Shown: positions 7,937 to 16,642, counted from the first letter of the stretch. The stretch is DNA of 36,784 bases from DASVRZ01 sp038230215 (GCA_038230215.1 JBBRNR010000015.1:1-36784); one strand, 5' to 3'. The notes: generated by a model not told the origin, from the letters alone. Numbers and translations are program-made.

Positions 7937-9589
7937 ATGAAGTTCACCCTCGGAATTGATTATGGCACCAACTCCGTCCGCGCCCTCATTGTGGACGCCT
8001 CGGACGGACGCGAAATCGCCACCTGCATCGTCCAGTATCCCAGCGGGCGCGAAGGCATTTTACTGGATAACAGCGATCATCATCTCGCCCGCCAAAACCC
8101 GGCGGATTATCTCTTTGGATTGGAAAACTCCGTCATCGGCGCGTTAGTAGAAGCGAAGAAGGATCCCCATTTCGATGCAACTCAAATAGTCGGCATCGGG
8201 GTGGACTCGACGGGTTCCAGTCCTATCCCGGTCGATGCGAAAAACATTCCACTCGCACTCGACTCACGATTTTCCGACAACCTGGCCGCGCAATGCTGGC
8301 TCTGGAAGGATCACACCAGCCACGCCGAAGCGGCCAGCATTACGAAAATCGCCGCCGCGCAGCGTCCGCAAACCATCGCGAAATGCGGCAATACTTATTC
8401 GTCGGAATGGTTCTGGTCGAAGATCTGGCATTGCCTAAACGTCGCGCCGGAAGTCTTCGATGCGGCCCATAGTTGGGTGGAACTCTGCGATTTTATTCCT
8501 GCTGTTTTGGCTGGCGTGCAGAATCCATTGGAAGTGAAACGCGGCATCTGCGCGGCGGGTCACAAGGCGCTCTACTCCAACGACTGGAACGGACTGCCGG
8601 ACGAGGAATTTCTGGCGATGCTCGATCCTAAACTGGCCACGCTGCGCAGCCGGCTCTACGATAAAGCGTACGATGCCAGCACCGTTGCCGGCACGCTCTG
8701 CGAGGAATGGGCCACGAAGCTCGGACTTCCAGCTGGAATCGTGGTCGCGATGGGTGCGTTTGACGTTCACTACGGCGCGATCGGCAGCGGGGTGAGTGAG
8801 GGCACACTGGTGAAAGCCATCGGTACCTCGACGTGCGATTGCTGCGTCGTTTCCGCTGAGAAAACCATGGCCGACATACCGGGCATTTGCGGCATCGTCC
8901 CGGGGGCGATTCTTCCTGGTTTCTACGGAATCGAAGCCGGCCAGTCCGCCGTCGGCGACATCTTCAAATGGTGGGTCGAATACGTCCTCGAAAACAAAAA
9001 ATCGCACGCCGAACTCATCGCCGAAGTCAGCGGTCAGCCGCCCGGACGCTCCGGTTTGCTCGCGCTCGACTGGCACAATGGCAACCGCACGATTTTGGTA
9101 AATCCGATGCTCACCGGACTCGTCCTCGGGCAGACTTTGCATACAACGGCGGCGGAACTTTATCGGGCTTACATCGAGGCCACGGCGTTTGGCGCACGGG
9201 CGATCATCGAGCGGATTCGCGAATATGGCGTCCCCGTGGAGCGCGTCGTTTGCTGCGGTGGCATCGCAGAGAAAAATGCCTTTCTTATGCAGATCTATGC
9301 CGACATCACCGGCTGTACTTTACAAGTCGCGGGTTCGTCGCAAGCTTGTGCGCTCGGCTCGGCCGTCGTCGCCGCAGTACTAGCGAAAGCGCAGCCCGAT
9401 TTTCCCACGGCCCAGGCGAAAATGACCTCGCTTAAATCCGTCCGCTACGAGCCGATTCCTGACAACCAGAAAATCTACGATCAGCTTTACGTTCTTTACC
9501 GCCAGCTCCACGATGCCTTTGGCGGCAAAAACAAAAACGCCGACCTCAGCGAGGTCATGTCCACCCTCATCCAACTCCGCACCTACTAA
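7937..9589 (+). CDS. araB: ribulokinase
   Basis: A 550-residue FGGY-family sugar kinase that phosphorylates L-ribulose to L-ribulose-5-phosphate, the second step of L-arabinose use. The length is typical of AraB. The N-terminal phosphate motif LGIDYGTNSVRALIVD, the GIGVDSTGSSPIPVD strand-turn and AMGAFDVHYGAIGSGV are characteristic. The C-terminal half has VVCCGGIAEKNAFLMQIYAD followed by SSQACALGSAVVAAV, the second FGGY signature region. It is first in araB-araA-araD, with 6 bases before araA. No araC-like regulator and no dedicated ABC transporter lie within the window. The next protein-coding gene upstream is the hybrid kinase, 69 bases away on the same strand. Confidence 0.96.
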   Translation: MKFTLGIDYGTNSVRALIVDASDGREIATCIVQYPSGREGILLDNSDHHLARQNPADYLFGLENSVIGALVEAKKDPHFDATQIVGIGVDSTGSSPIPVDAKNIPLALDSRFSDNLAAQCWLWKDHTSHAEAASITKIAAAQRPQTIAKCGNTYSSEWFWSKIWHCLNVAPEVFDAAHSWVELCDFIPAVLAGVQNPLEVKRGICAAGHKALYSNDWNGLPDEEFLAMLDPKLATLRSRLYDKAYDASTVAGTLCEEWATKLGLPAGIVVAMGAFDVHYGAIGSGVSEGTLVKAIGTSTCDCCVVSAEKTMADIPGICGIVPGAILPGFYGIEAGQSAVGDIFKWWVEYVLENKKSHAELIAEVSGQPPGRSGLLALDWHNGNRTILVNPMLTGLVLGQTLHTTAAELYRAYIEATAFGARAIIERIREYGVPVERVVCCGGIAEKNAFLMQIYADITGCTLQVAGSSQACALGSAVVAAVLAKAQPDFPTAQAKMTSLKSVRYEPIPDNQKIYDQLYVLYRQLHDAFGGKNKNADLSEVMSTLIQLRTY

Positions 9590-9595
9590 CACATT

Positions 9596-11101
9596 ATGTC
9601 CGCTCCAGAAATTTGGTTCATCACCGGCAGTCAGCATCTCTACGGCGAGGCCGTTCTCGCGCAAGTCGCCGAGAACTCGCAGTCCATCGTCGAGAAGCTG
9701 ATCGCCAGCAAAAAGTTTCCGCTCACCCTCGTTTTCAAGCCGGTCCTGAAGACGCCCGAGGAAATCCGCCAGCTCTGTCTCGACGCCAACAGCACGGCCA
9801 ATTGCGCCGGTCTCATTCTCTGGATGCACACCTTTTCGCCGTCGAAAATGTGGATAGGCGGACTCACCAAACTCGACAAGCCGTTTCTGCATTTGCACAC
9901 GCAGTTCAATCGCGATCTGCCTTGGGGCACGATCGACATGGATTTCATGAATCTCAATCAATCGGCGCACGGCGACCGCGAGGCGGGTTTCATTCACACG
10001 CGACTTCGCTTACAGCGCAAGGTCGTCGTCGGACATTGGTCGGATCGCGAAGTGCAGGATCGCATCGCCGCGTGGATGCGCGCCGCCCGCGCCTGGCACG
10101 ACTGGCAGGGTGCGAGATTTGCCCGTTTCGGCGACAATATGCGCCAGGTCGCCGTGACGGAAGGCGACAAGGTGGCTGCCGAAGCAAACTTCGGGTTCTC
10201 CGTCAACGGCTACGGAATCGGCGATCTCGCGGCCAGCATCAACGCCGTTCCTGGAGCCGACGTCACGGATCTCTGCGCGCAGTATTCCAAGTTTTACACG
10301 CTCTTAACGGCCTTGAAAAAGGGCGGACCCAGACACGACTCACTGCGCGACGCCGCGAAGATTGAACTCGGACTCCGCTCATTTTTGACTGCGGGAAAAT
10401 TCAAGGGCTTCACCACCACATTCGAGGATTTGCACGGGCTCACGCAGCTTCCGGGGCTTGCCGTGCAACGCTTGATGGCCGACGGCTATGGCTTCGGAGC
10501 CGAGGGCGATTGGAAGACCGCCGCCCTGCTCCGCGCCATGAAGGTGATCAGCGAGGATTTGCCCGGCGGCACATCGTTCATGGAAGATTACACCTATCAT
10601 CTCGACCCGAAAAACCACCTCGTGCTTGGCTCGCACATGCTCGAAGTCTGCCCGACGATCGCCGTTGGCAAGCCGACCCTGGAGATTCATCCGCTCGGCA
10701 TCGGTGGAAAAGAAGATCCCGTCCGCATGGTTTTCGATGCGCCCGCCGGCCCCGCGCTTAACGCCAGTCTGGTCGATCTGGGCAACCGTTTCCGACTCAT
10801 TGTCAACGAAGTCACCGCGATCAAACCGCCGAAACCGCTGCCAAAACTGCCCGTCGCCCGCGCCGTCTGGAAATGCCTCCCCAATTTCAAAACTGCCTGC
10901 GCCGCATGGATTTACGCGGGTGGGGCGCATCACACCGGCTACAGTTACGCGGTTACGAGCGAGCACCTCGAGGACTTCGCAAACATCGCCGGGATCGAGT
11001 TTGTGCCGATTGACGCCAACACCGATATCCGCAGTTTCCAGCAAGACTTGCGAAACAATGAGGTCTATCACCATTTGAAGACCGCTCCGAGCCGCTTCTA
11101 A
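9596..11101 (+). CDS. araA: L-arabinose isomerase
   Basis: A 501-residue protein, the normal AraA length. It interconverts L-arabinose and L-ribulose in the cytoplasm, using a divalent metal such as Mn2+. Recognisable family stretches are the N-terminal WFITGSQHLYGE, the LHTQFNRDLPWGTIDMDFMN segment, NQSAHGDREAGFI, and the C-terminal TGYSYAVTSEHLEDFA followed by IEFVPID. Conserved Glu and His residues of the metal site are expected in the FGAEGDWK, SFMEDYTYH, GSHMLEVCP and GGAHHTGYS segments, and all are present. It follows araB by 6 bases and precedes araD by 5, so the three are surely one transcript. No Shine-Dalgarno sequence is present; ACATT precedes the ATG. Confidence 0.97.
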   Translation: MSAPEIWFITGSQHLYGEAVLAQVAENSQSIVEKLIASKKFPLTLVFKPVLKTPEEIRQLCLDANSTANCAGLILWMHTFSPSKMWIGGLTKLDKPFLHLHTQFNRDLPWGTIDMDFMNLNQSAHGDREAGFIHTRLRLQRKVVVGHWSDREVQDRIAAWMRAARAWHDWQGARFARFGDNMRQVAVTEGDKVAAEANFGFSVNGYGIGDLAASINAVPGADVTDLCAQYSKFYTLLTALKKGGPRHDSLRDAAKIELGLRSFLTAGKFKGFTTTFEDLHGLTQLPGLAVQRLMADGYGFGAEGDWKTAALLRAMKVISEDLPGGTSFMEDYTYHLDPKNHLVLGSHMLEVCPTIAVGKPTLEIHPLGIGGKEDPVRMVFDAPAGPALNASLVDLGNRFRLIVNEVTAIKPPKPLPKLPVARAVWKCLPNFKTACAAWIYAGGAHHTGYSYAVTSEHLEDFANIAGIEFVPIDANTDIRSFQQDLRNNEVYHHLKTAPSRF

Positions 11102-11106
11102 CTTCC

Positions 11107-11811
11107 ATGGACCACGTCGCTCTCCGCGAGGAATGTCTCGAAGCCAACCTCCTCCTGCCGACCACCGGTCTGGTCGACCTCACCTTTGGAAATGTGAGCG
11201 TCGCCGACCGTGACGCAGGTTTGATGGCAATCAAACCCAGCGGAGTGGATTACAAAAAACTCACTGCAAGCGATATCGTCGTCCTTGATTTCGATGGAAA
11301 CACCGTTTCGGGAACGTTGCGTCCGTCGTCCGACACACCGACGCATTTGCGGCTGATCCAGGCTTTCGAAGGCATTCGCTCGGTCGTCCACACGCACTCG
11401 CGGACGGCGGTTGCCTTCGCGCAGGCGGGACGTCCGATTCCTTGTTTCGGAACGACTCATGCGGACTATTTTCACGGTCCAGTTCCAGTCACCCGCATCA
11501 TGACTCCCGAGGAAGTCAGCCGCGCCTACGAACTGGAAACAGCGAACGTCATCATCGAACGCTTTGCCGGTCACGACCCGAAATTGGACCCGCTCACCGT
11601 TCGCGCGGTGCTTGTGCAAGGCCACGGCCCGTTTGCCTGGAGCACAACTGCGATGCACGCCGTGGAAGTCGCCCAAGCGCTCGAAATCGTCGCCGAAATG
11701 GCGTGGAAAACTCTCTCCATTTTCCCGCAGGCGTCCGATCTGCCACAGTATGTCCTCGACAAACATTACCTGCGTAAACACGGGCCGACCGCCTATTACG
11801 GCCAGAAATAA
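11107..11811 (+). CDS. araD: L-ribulose-5-phosphate 4-epimerase
   Basis: A 234-residue class II aldolase/adducin-fold enzyme converting L-ribulose-5-phosphate to D-xylulose-5-phosphate, which enters the pentose phosphate pathway. The zinc ligands are visible as His-X-His in SVVHTHSRTAVAFAQ plus a third His in VQGHGPFAW. GNVSVADRDAGLMAIKPSG supplies the phosphate-binding region and GTTHADYFHGPVPVTR the next conserved block. The length matches E. coli AraD closely. It is the last gene of the ara operon. The fold family also includes fuculose-phosphate aldolase, but the araB and araA neighbours settle the assignment. Confidence 0.96.
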   Translation: MDHVALREECLEANLLLPTTGLVDLTFGNVSVADRDAGLMAIKPSGVDYKKLTASDIVVLDFDGNTVSGTLRPSSDTPTHLRLIQAFEGIRSVVHTHSRTAVAFAQAGRPIPCFGTTHADYFHGPVPVTRIMTPEEVSRAYELETANVIIERFAGHDPKLDPLTVRAVLVQGHGPFAWSTTAMHAVEVAQALEIVAEMAWKTLSIFPQASDLPQYVLDKHYLRKHGPTAYYGQK

Positions 11812-11864
11812 TCCCTGTTTTTCAGCGGGCCAGATGCTAAAATAATGTTGTCATCTTCCCCCCA

Positions 11865-13442
11865 ATGCCAGTTGATTCAGTCCCCTCCATTGCCAGACTT
11901 GGCGCTACCTTTTTTCTTTACTACGTCCTGCTCGCTAGCGCAGCAGATGCAGCAGAGGTGAGTTTCGGATCACTGCAAAAAGTTTACAGCGGCAGCCCTA
12001 ATGTGGCTCCCGTCACCACAGTTCCGGCGAACCTTCCCTACCAGCTTGTTTATGGCGACAACAGCCTTCCAGCCGGTGGGGGAACTTCGGAAATCGTCTT
12101 CAACAACAGTCCCAACACCCTCGCCTTGAGCTATTCCAGCAAGGCTTTTGAAGCGACCAAAACCTCGGCTGTCGGCAATTACTACAAGCTCGGGGCGAGC
12201 GCACGGATGCTACAATCTGTGGAAGTCACCTTCGTCGACTGGGCCCGCGCGATCAACTTTCCCATCCTCGCGGCGCAGAACCCCGCTGGTTACGTTCATC
12301 CACTGACGGTCGCTTTCTATAAAGTCATGTCTGGCTCCGAACTTGTTTTATTATATTCCAAAACGGAGAACACACTCATCCCCTGGCGTCCCGAAACATT
12401 GCCCAATGGCAACCCTTACACCTCCAACGGCTACGCTTTCCGAGCGAACTTCACCTTTCCTTCCGAGCTAATTCTACCCGAACAATTCATGGTCGTGGTC
12501 AGTTTCAACACCCAAAATTCTGGATTTGCCCCCATTGGTGTCGCTGGTCCTTACAACTCTCTAAATATCGCACTAACAAGTCTTACTCCATCTGTGGGGA
12601 CAGACTTGGTGCCTGACGACGCTCTCCTCGTTAGCAATGGAGTCTGGTATTTCCCCTCGACGGGGTGGGCTAATTCCACCGCTCCGATGATCCGGCTGCA
12701 CGCCCTTACCTCCCGCACCTTGACCCCTCCGGTGAACGCTGGCTCTTACAGCGTCACGGCCACTCTGTCCGATCTGGTGGAAACGGGAGTCGCCACCAGC
12801 ACCCTGAACGTGCAGAAAGCCACGGCCGGAATCACTTTCGGCAACCTCAGCCAAGTCTTCACCGGCAATCCCGCCCAGAGTGCCAGCGTCGCCACCACTC
12901 CCGCCGGTCTGAACGTCCAGCTTTCGTATTCCGGGTCGGCCACAACTCCCACCGCCATCGGCCTGTATCCCATCAGTGCCGTCATCAATGACAATAATTA
13001 CACGGGCAGCGCCGCCGATGTGCTCAACATCCAGGACACTTTCAAAGCTTGGGCGGCCCAGCAGGTAAGCGCCGGTCTCCTGGCTCAAGACAGAGCCGAC
13101 GAGGCAGGCGATCCCAACCTCAGCGGCATTCCCAATTTGTTAAAGTTTGCCTTCTGTCTGCCGGTTAACGCCACAACCGGGAGCATCAATCCAAAGTTGC
13201 CAGCATTTTCACTCAATCAGCAGGGCTTTCCAACCATGGTTTATCGTAAAAATCGCGCGGCTGTAGGAATCCAGTTCAGTTGGGAGCGCTCCAGCAACCT
13301 CGCATCGTCCCTTGATTGGACGCCCGTTACACCGATCGAAGAAAAAATTCTCCAGCAGGACAGCGATGTGCAAATCCTGGAGGCGACATTGCCCAAAACC
13401 CTCGATTCGTCCTCGTTCTATCGGCTGAAAGTGAGCCACTAG
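11865..13442 (+). CDS. secreted MBG-domain protein with a nested beta domain and verrucomicrobial C-terminal domain
   Basis: A 525-residue exported protein with a signal peptide at about residues 1-30 (ATFFLYYVLLASAADAA). The start of an MBG-type beta repeat (31-70, VSFGSLQKVYSGSPN) is followed by a different domain of about 217 residues (71-287), and only then by the end of the repeat (288-320, PPVNAGSYSVTATLSD). A second, uninterrupted MBG repeat covers 321-389 (ITFGNLSQVFTGNPAQ to NDNNYTGSA). The C-terminus (390-525) contains SGIPNLLKFAFCLP and ends FYRLKVSH, the same domain type as in the protein at the left edge. The gene starts 53 bases after araD and may be cotranscribed. Its stop is 14 bases from the convergent transporter stop. 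Role unknown; a surface or adhesion role is only inferred from the domains. Confidence 0.75.
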   Translation: MPVDSVPSIARLGATFFLYYVLLASAADAAEVSFGSLQKVYSGSPNVAPVTTVPANLPYQLVYGDNSLPAGGGTSEIVFNNSPNTLALSYSSKAFEATKTSAVGNYYKLGASARMLQSVEVTFVDWARAINFPILAAQNPAGYVHPLTVAFYKVMSGSELVLLYSKTENTLIPWRPETLPNGNPYTSNGYAFRANFTFPSELILPEQFMVVVSFNTQNSGFAPIGVAGPYNSLNIALTSLTPSVGTDLVPDDALLVSNGVWYFPSTGWANSTAPMIRLHALTSRTLTPPVNAGSYSVTATLSDLVETGVATSTLNVQKATAGITFGNLSQVFTGNPAQSASVATTPAGLNVQLSYSGSATTPTAIGLYPISAVINDNNYTGSAADVLNIQDTFKAWAAQQVSAGLLAQDRADEAGDPNLSGIPNLLKFAFCLPVNATTGSINPKLPAFSLNQQGFPTMVYRKNRAAVGIQFSWERSSNLASSLDWTPVTPIEEKILQQDSDVQILEATLPKTLDSSSFYRLKVSH

Positions 13443-13456
13443 CCGCCACTCAACCG

Positions 13457-14716
13457 TCAGCCGACCTCGATAAACTCCGGCTCGTTCACGGAATCCGCCA
13501 CATGCGGGGTGTGATCGACCACTTTCACCCAGCGGATGAGCCAGATGCTGGCGACACTCATCGCGATGGCGATCCAACCCAGCCAATTGAAATGGAGCAG
13601 CCCTCCCCCGACCGAACGCGTCACAATCACGCCGCCGATCATGGCCGAAAAACCCGAGCACAGGTCGCGCGTGCACGCGATAAGACTCATAAACGCCCCG
13701 CGCTGTTTCGACTCCACGGCGAGCGTGATCGTGGCCTGACCCGGCACGAAACGTCCGCTGGCGAAGATGAAGAACAAACCCGCCAGCACGAGCACCGTGG
13801 CGACGGACTGATGATGCGCGTTGGCGATGGCAAAAATAACCAGCGACGCGGCAACGACCATGATGGTGAAGACTTCGTTTCGCCCGTAACGATCCGTCCA
13901 TTTGCCCACAATGGGCGATGTGACGATGGTCAGCAAACCACCGACGAGATAGACATAAATCAGGTCGTTCTCCGGCAGGCCCACATTGAAAACAAGGTGC
14001 TGCGACAGAAATGGAATGATCGAAAAATGGCCGAAAACCATTGCACCCATAAAGATCATCGCGCGCCAGGCGTTGGCGTTGGCGAGCAGCGCGAAGAAGT
14101 TTTTTAGGGAAGCCGGCGTGCCGTCCACGAAGTGTTCGCGCACACTCGGCAGAAAGACGAGGAGCAAGACTTCGACCACCGTCGAGATGCCAACGAGGAG
14201 TATAAAGGGCGTTTCCCAGCGGTAGTTTTGGGCCAGGTACAAGCCGAATGGAACTCCCAGGGCCGCCGCTGCGGAGAACGACGTCATGATGATTCCCATC
14301 GCCATGCCTCGACGTTGCGGAGGGACGATGTCGCCGACAATGGCCATGATCGTGGCGTTCGACACCCCGCCGAACGCGCCGCAGACCGCCCGGGCGATGA
14401 GCAGTCCGCCAATGGAATGCGCCGTCGCGCAGGCGTAGGTTCCCGCGATGAATCCGATGTAACTCACCACCAGCACGCGCCGCCGGTCGAAGCGATCCAT
14501 GAACGGCGCGGCCAGCAATCCCACGATGCCCGCCGTAATCGTGTAAGCCGAGATCAACCCGCTAAATTGCGACGCCGAGATCGCGAGCTGGCGCATCAAT
14601 TGCGGCCCCAGCGGCATCATGATCATAAAATCCATGATGTGCGTAAACTGGACCGTCGCCAGCAGGATGAGCAGCATCCGCTCGGAAAGAATGGTCTTCG
14701 GTTGAAAGGGATTCAC
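13457..14716 (-). CDS. MFS transporter (drug:H+ antiporter-1 or sugar-efflux-like)
   Basis: A 419-residue protein with about 12 hydrophobic segments. The cytoplasmic loop 2-3 signature appears as LLAAPFMDRFDRRRVLVVSYIGF, and the duplicated counterpart after segment 8 as SPIVGKWTDRYGRNEVF. The first helix region TVQFTHIMDFMIMMPLGPQLM is typical of the DHA1/AraJ-like branch. The start taken is GTG; an ATG 13 codons downstream would also keep helix 1. It is convergent with the MBG-protein gene. Being next to araBAD, it could move arabinose or related sugars, but the sequence alone does not show the substrate, and antibiotic or metabolite efflux is equally possible. Confidence 0.85.
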   Translation of the reverse strand: MNPFQPKTILSERMLLILLATVQFTHIMDFMIMMPLGPQLMRQLAISASQFSGLISAYTITAGIVGLLAAPFMDRFDRRRVLVVSYIGFIAGTYACATAHSIGGLLIARAVCGAFGGVSNATIMAIVGDIVPPQRRGMAMGIIMTSFSAAAALGVPFGLYLAQNYRWETPFILLVGISTVVEVLLLVFLPSVREHFVDGTPASLKNFFALLANANAWRAMIFMGAMVFGHFSIIPFLSQHLVFNVGLPENDLIYVYLVGGLLTIVTSPIVGKWTDRYGRNEVFTIMVVAASLVIFAIANAHHQSVATVLVLAGLFFIFASGRFVPGQATITLAVESKQRGAFMSLIACTRDLCSGFSAMIGGVIVTRSVGGGLLHFNWLGWIAIAMSVASIWLIRWVKVVDHTPHVADSVNEPEFIEVG

Positions 14717-14910
14717 AGCGAGAAAAATGGATTGCCGAACGAATCACCCGCCCCAGCTATTTCGACAACTAACGAACGAATCGACCGACCACGCAACCGA
14801 CAAATTTCCGCAACGTCACCGGCCCCATCGCATCCGAAGTCCAGCGCTGCGAAGATCCCCGCGACAAGGCAGTGGATGGCACAAGCTTGCAGCGGGTGAG
14901 CGTATTCCCA

Positions 14911-14929
14911 TGCAAGCTGGAGGCTTGCA
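14911..14929. repeat. short inverted repeat
   Basis: TGCAAGC (14911-14917) and GCTTGCA (14923-14929) form a 7-bp stem with a 5-base loop, upstream of the transporter gene and just before the 21-bp array. It resembles the short extragenic palindromes seen elsewhere in the window and has no T run. Confidence 0.5.
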
Positions 14930-14965
14930 CTCCCTTATGCGCCTGCACGTCGGCTCTGGTCGTTT

Positions 14966-15449
14966 TTAATAAGCACTGAGCCGAAGTCGCGCGGTCGGAC
15001 GCTGCATCGGAATGGAACTCCGCTGCCGCTCATTGGTGCTCCGCAGGCCGTTTCCGTTTCTCCGCAATTGCTCCTGGACATTCCGCAGTCGCTCAGCGGT
15101 CGGACGCAGACATTCACCGGTCGTCCGTAACTCTTCAGCGGTCGTCCGCAACCGTTGAGCGGGAGTCCGCAGCCCTTCAACGGTCATCCGCCATAGTTTC
15201 CCGCTTCCACGCAGAAGCTGCGCGGCACTCCGCAGCCGCTTTCCGGGCGTCCGCAGACGTTTCGCGCCTCTCCGCTGTTATATCGCGCTTCTCCGCAGGC
15301 ACAAATCGGTAGTCCGCAGACATTTCGCGCTTCTCCGCAGTCACTGATCGGTCGTCCGCAGGCACAAATCGGCTTTTGTTATACACTTCGCGATCATCCG
15401 CCGGGCATTCCTGCATAAATAAAGCCACTACCAACCGCCACGACGACAC
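14966..15449 (-). pseudogene. possible decayed or frameshifted heptad-repeat (coiled-coil) gene
   Basis: Read on the minus strand, the tandem array encodes about 90 residues from the ATG at 15449. A short unique lead (MSSWRLVVALFMQE) is followed by charged heptads of the type xADDRxx and xAEKRxx, ending in a TGA at 15177. An overlapping ATG at 15187 opens a frame of 73 residues with seven consecutive LRxTAEx-type heptads. Together they would be a single coiled coil only if there had been a frameshift near 15180. Any open frame over a 21-bp satellite yields heptads automatically, so the coding interpretation is weak. No ribosome binding site or family match is recognised. Confidence 0.25.
14998..15417. 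repeat. 20-unit tandem 21-bp minisatellite
   Basis: Units begin at 14998, 15019, 15040, 15061 and so on, every 21 bases to 15397, without a single slip in spacing. The + strand consensus is TCCGCAG followed by about 14 variable bases usually containing TT and CGG or CGC. Most units begin TCCGC; GACGC, CACGC and TCCGT are the variants, and only the unit at 15376 is unrecognisable. As 21 is a multiple of 3, any frame reads as heptads. On the minus strand, 15449-15177 gives a heptad series such as VPADDRS-VTAEKRE, and 15187-14966 gives LRTPAQR-LRTTAEE-LRTTGEC, in a different frame. It may be a decayed coiled-coil gene or a non-coding satellite. Confidence 0.93.
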
Positions 15450-15459
15450 GCCGGGGAGC

Positions 15460-15500
15460 GCAGGCGGCTCGCCTGCAGTTTCTGGCGGCCCGCCAGAAAC
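15460..15500. repeat. two adjacent extragenic hairpins
   Basis: The first hairpin is GCAGGCG/CGCCTGC (15460-15476), stem 7 with loop GCT. The second is GTTTCTGGCG/CGCCAGAAAC (15478-15500), stem 10 with loop GCC. They are separated by one base, lie in a gene-poor stretch and lack a T tract, so they look like a REP-type extragenic element, not a terminator. Confidence 0.7.
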
Positions 15501-15627
15501 CGGACTTGCTGGGGCGAAACAATCCCCACCCCCTCATATACGCTCCCGCAGAGTCCTACTAAACAAACTCTTTGCTGTCGCTCTTCTTCCATCGCCTTGT
15601 TCAAATATAAGACAACTCCTCACACAC

Positions 15628-16056
15628 ATGTTATCCAGATCTGCTGCGCTGCTAGGATTCGCTGTTGGCGTCTTGTTTACTGGCTGCCATTCTCTTCCAC
15701 TTCAGGATTCGGAGGCACATATCCGAAGCAAAATTTTGGCGGTGACCCCACTTGGCAGTTCACTGGAGGCTATCGAACCATTAATCAAGCGGCGTATCCG
15801 ACCAGAGACGTATTACAAATGGCAAGGCATTCCAGGATTGGTATCTGAGCCTGTTTCGGGTCGGACCGACAGGCGATCCTTCGCCATGCAGCCGCAAGGC
15901 ACCCACACCTGCATAGGATGCCATTTGGGACGAATCAACGGCTGGCCATTGCCATTCCTGGCAGCCATTTATACTCAAGTCGGAGCCAATTGGATTTTTG
16001 ATTCGGCAGACCATCTCGCGGAAGTTTACGTCTATAAAACCCCTGCGGGGATGTAG
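15628..16056 (+). CDS. small lipoprotein of unknown function
   Basis: Starting at the ATG at 15628 gives 142 residues. The N-terminus has a lipoprotein signal, GFAVGVLFTGC, with the lipobox Cys at residue 20, so the mature protein should be anchored in the membrane facing the periplasm. The frame is open far upstream, but that part covers the minisatellite tail and hairpins and is not believable as protein. The mature part contains KILAVTPLGSSLEAIEPLIKR, a Cys pair CIGC, and ends in HLAEVYVYKTPAGM. I do not recognise a family. It is followed after 58 bases by another small exported protein on the same strand. Confidence 0.6.
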   Translation: MLSRSAALLGFAVGVLFTGCHSLPLQDSEAHIRSKILAVTPLGSSLEAIEPLIKRRIRPETYYKWQGIPGLVSEPVSGRTDRRSFAMQPQGTHTCIGCHLGRINGWPLPFLAAIYTQVGANWIFDSADHLAEVYVYKTPAGM

Positions 16057-16114
16057 CTTTGCCTTACTGTTCTCAAGATTATTAGGCCGTCGATCACCAA
16101 ACAGGTATTTAGAA

Positions 16115-16528
16115 ATGAAAGCAAAACACGCCGCCGCCACATTATTGATCCTGACCGCCTCCATCTTTAGTTTGGATTCGTCCGCAAATGCACAGACAAC
16201 CACATCCAACGATTCGCCGCGTGCATCCCGAGTCCCACGAGCATACAAGTCTGTCGGTTCTGATTTGATCTTCTACGTGGAGAGTGATGGGCGGCATGTC
16301 ACTGCGATTGATCCCAGTGGCAGGATTGTGTGGCACAAGGATCCTTTCGTAGATGGCGACCTTAAGCCGTATCGTGTCGCAAAGCCTCTTATTGTCTTCA
16401 TCGGGGAACCATCAGATCGGATGGTCGAGAGTCGAACAGGCAAGTTTATTGCAATCGGATTCAACTCTTCTCAGGCTGGTATAATCGACGTGGCGAATGG
16501 CAAATTTTATTTCATAGGGCAAGACTGA
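16115..16528 (+). CDS. small secreted protein of unknown function
   Basis: The ATG at 16115 gives a 137-residue protein with a clean signal peptide (HAAATLLILTASIF, then cleavage after SSANA before QTTTS). The open frame extends upstream to 15998, but only from this ATG does the product start with the signal peptide. The mature protein has the beta-propeller-like fragment YVESDGRHVTAIDPSGRIVW, so it may be a small beta protein, then GKFIAIGFNSSQAGIIDV. There is no recognised family and no Cys. It may be cotranscribed with the preceding lipoprotein gene. After it come 584 bases without a convincing gene. Confidence 0.6.
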   Translation: MKAKHAAATLLILTASIFSLDSSANAQTTTSNDSPRASRVPRAYKSVGSDLIFYVESDGRHVTAIDPSGRIVWHKDPFVDGDLKPYRVAKPLIVFIGEPSDRMVESRTGKFIAIGFNSSQAGIIDVANGKFYFIGQD

Positions 16529-16642
16529 TGCCGTTTCTGACCCATGTTTGCTGCGCTGTGAGAGCCCCGCTTCTACCTCTCGGACTTTCCGCTATGGCCC
16601 TCCACGCGAGTGCTCTGTGACTGCGCCGACCACCGAGTCTTC

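Noticed and set aside
13316..14107. 263-codon open frame antisense to the MFS transporter
   Set aside because: The minus strand encodes twelve membrane helices with MFS signatures; the plus frame gives a His/Arg/Asp-rich product typical of a shadow.
14998..15417. CRISPR-like array
   Set aside because: The period is only 21 bases with no separation into constant repeats and unique spacers of usual length, and no cas gene is present.
15376..15627. N-terminal extension of the small lipoprotein
   Set aside because: The upstream codons translate the satellite tail and hairpins; the lipoprotein signal begins at the ATG at 15628.
16060..16087. possible further attC (GCCTTAC...ATTAGGC)
   Set aside because: Only 28 bases from end to end, neither core fits well, and the conserved right arm is missing.
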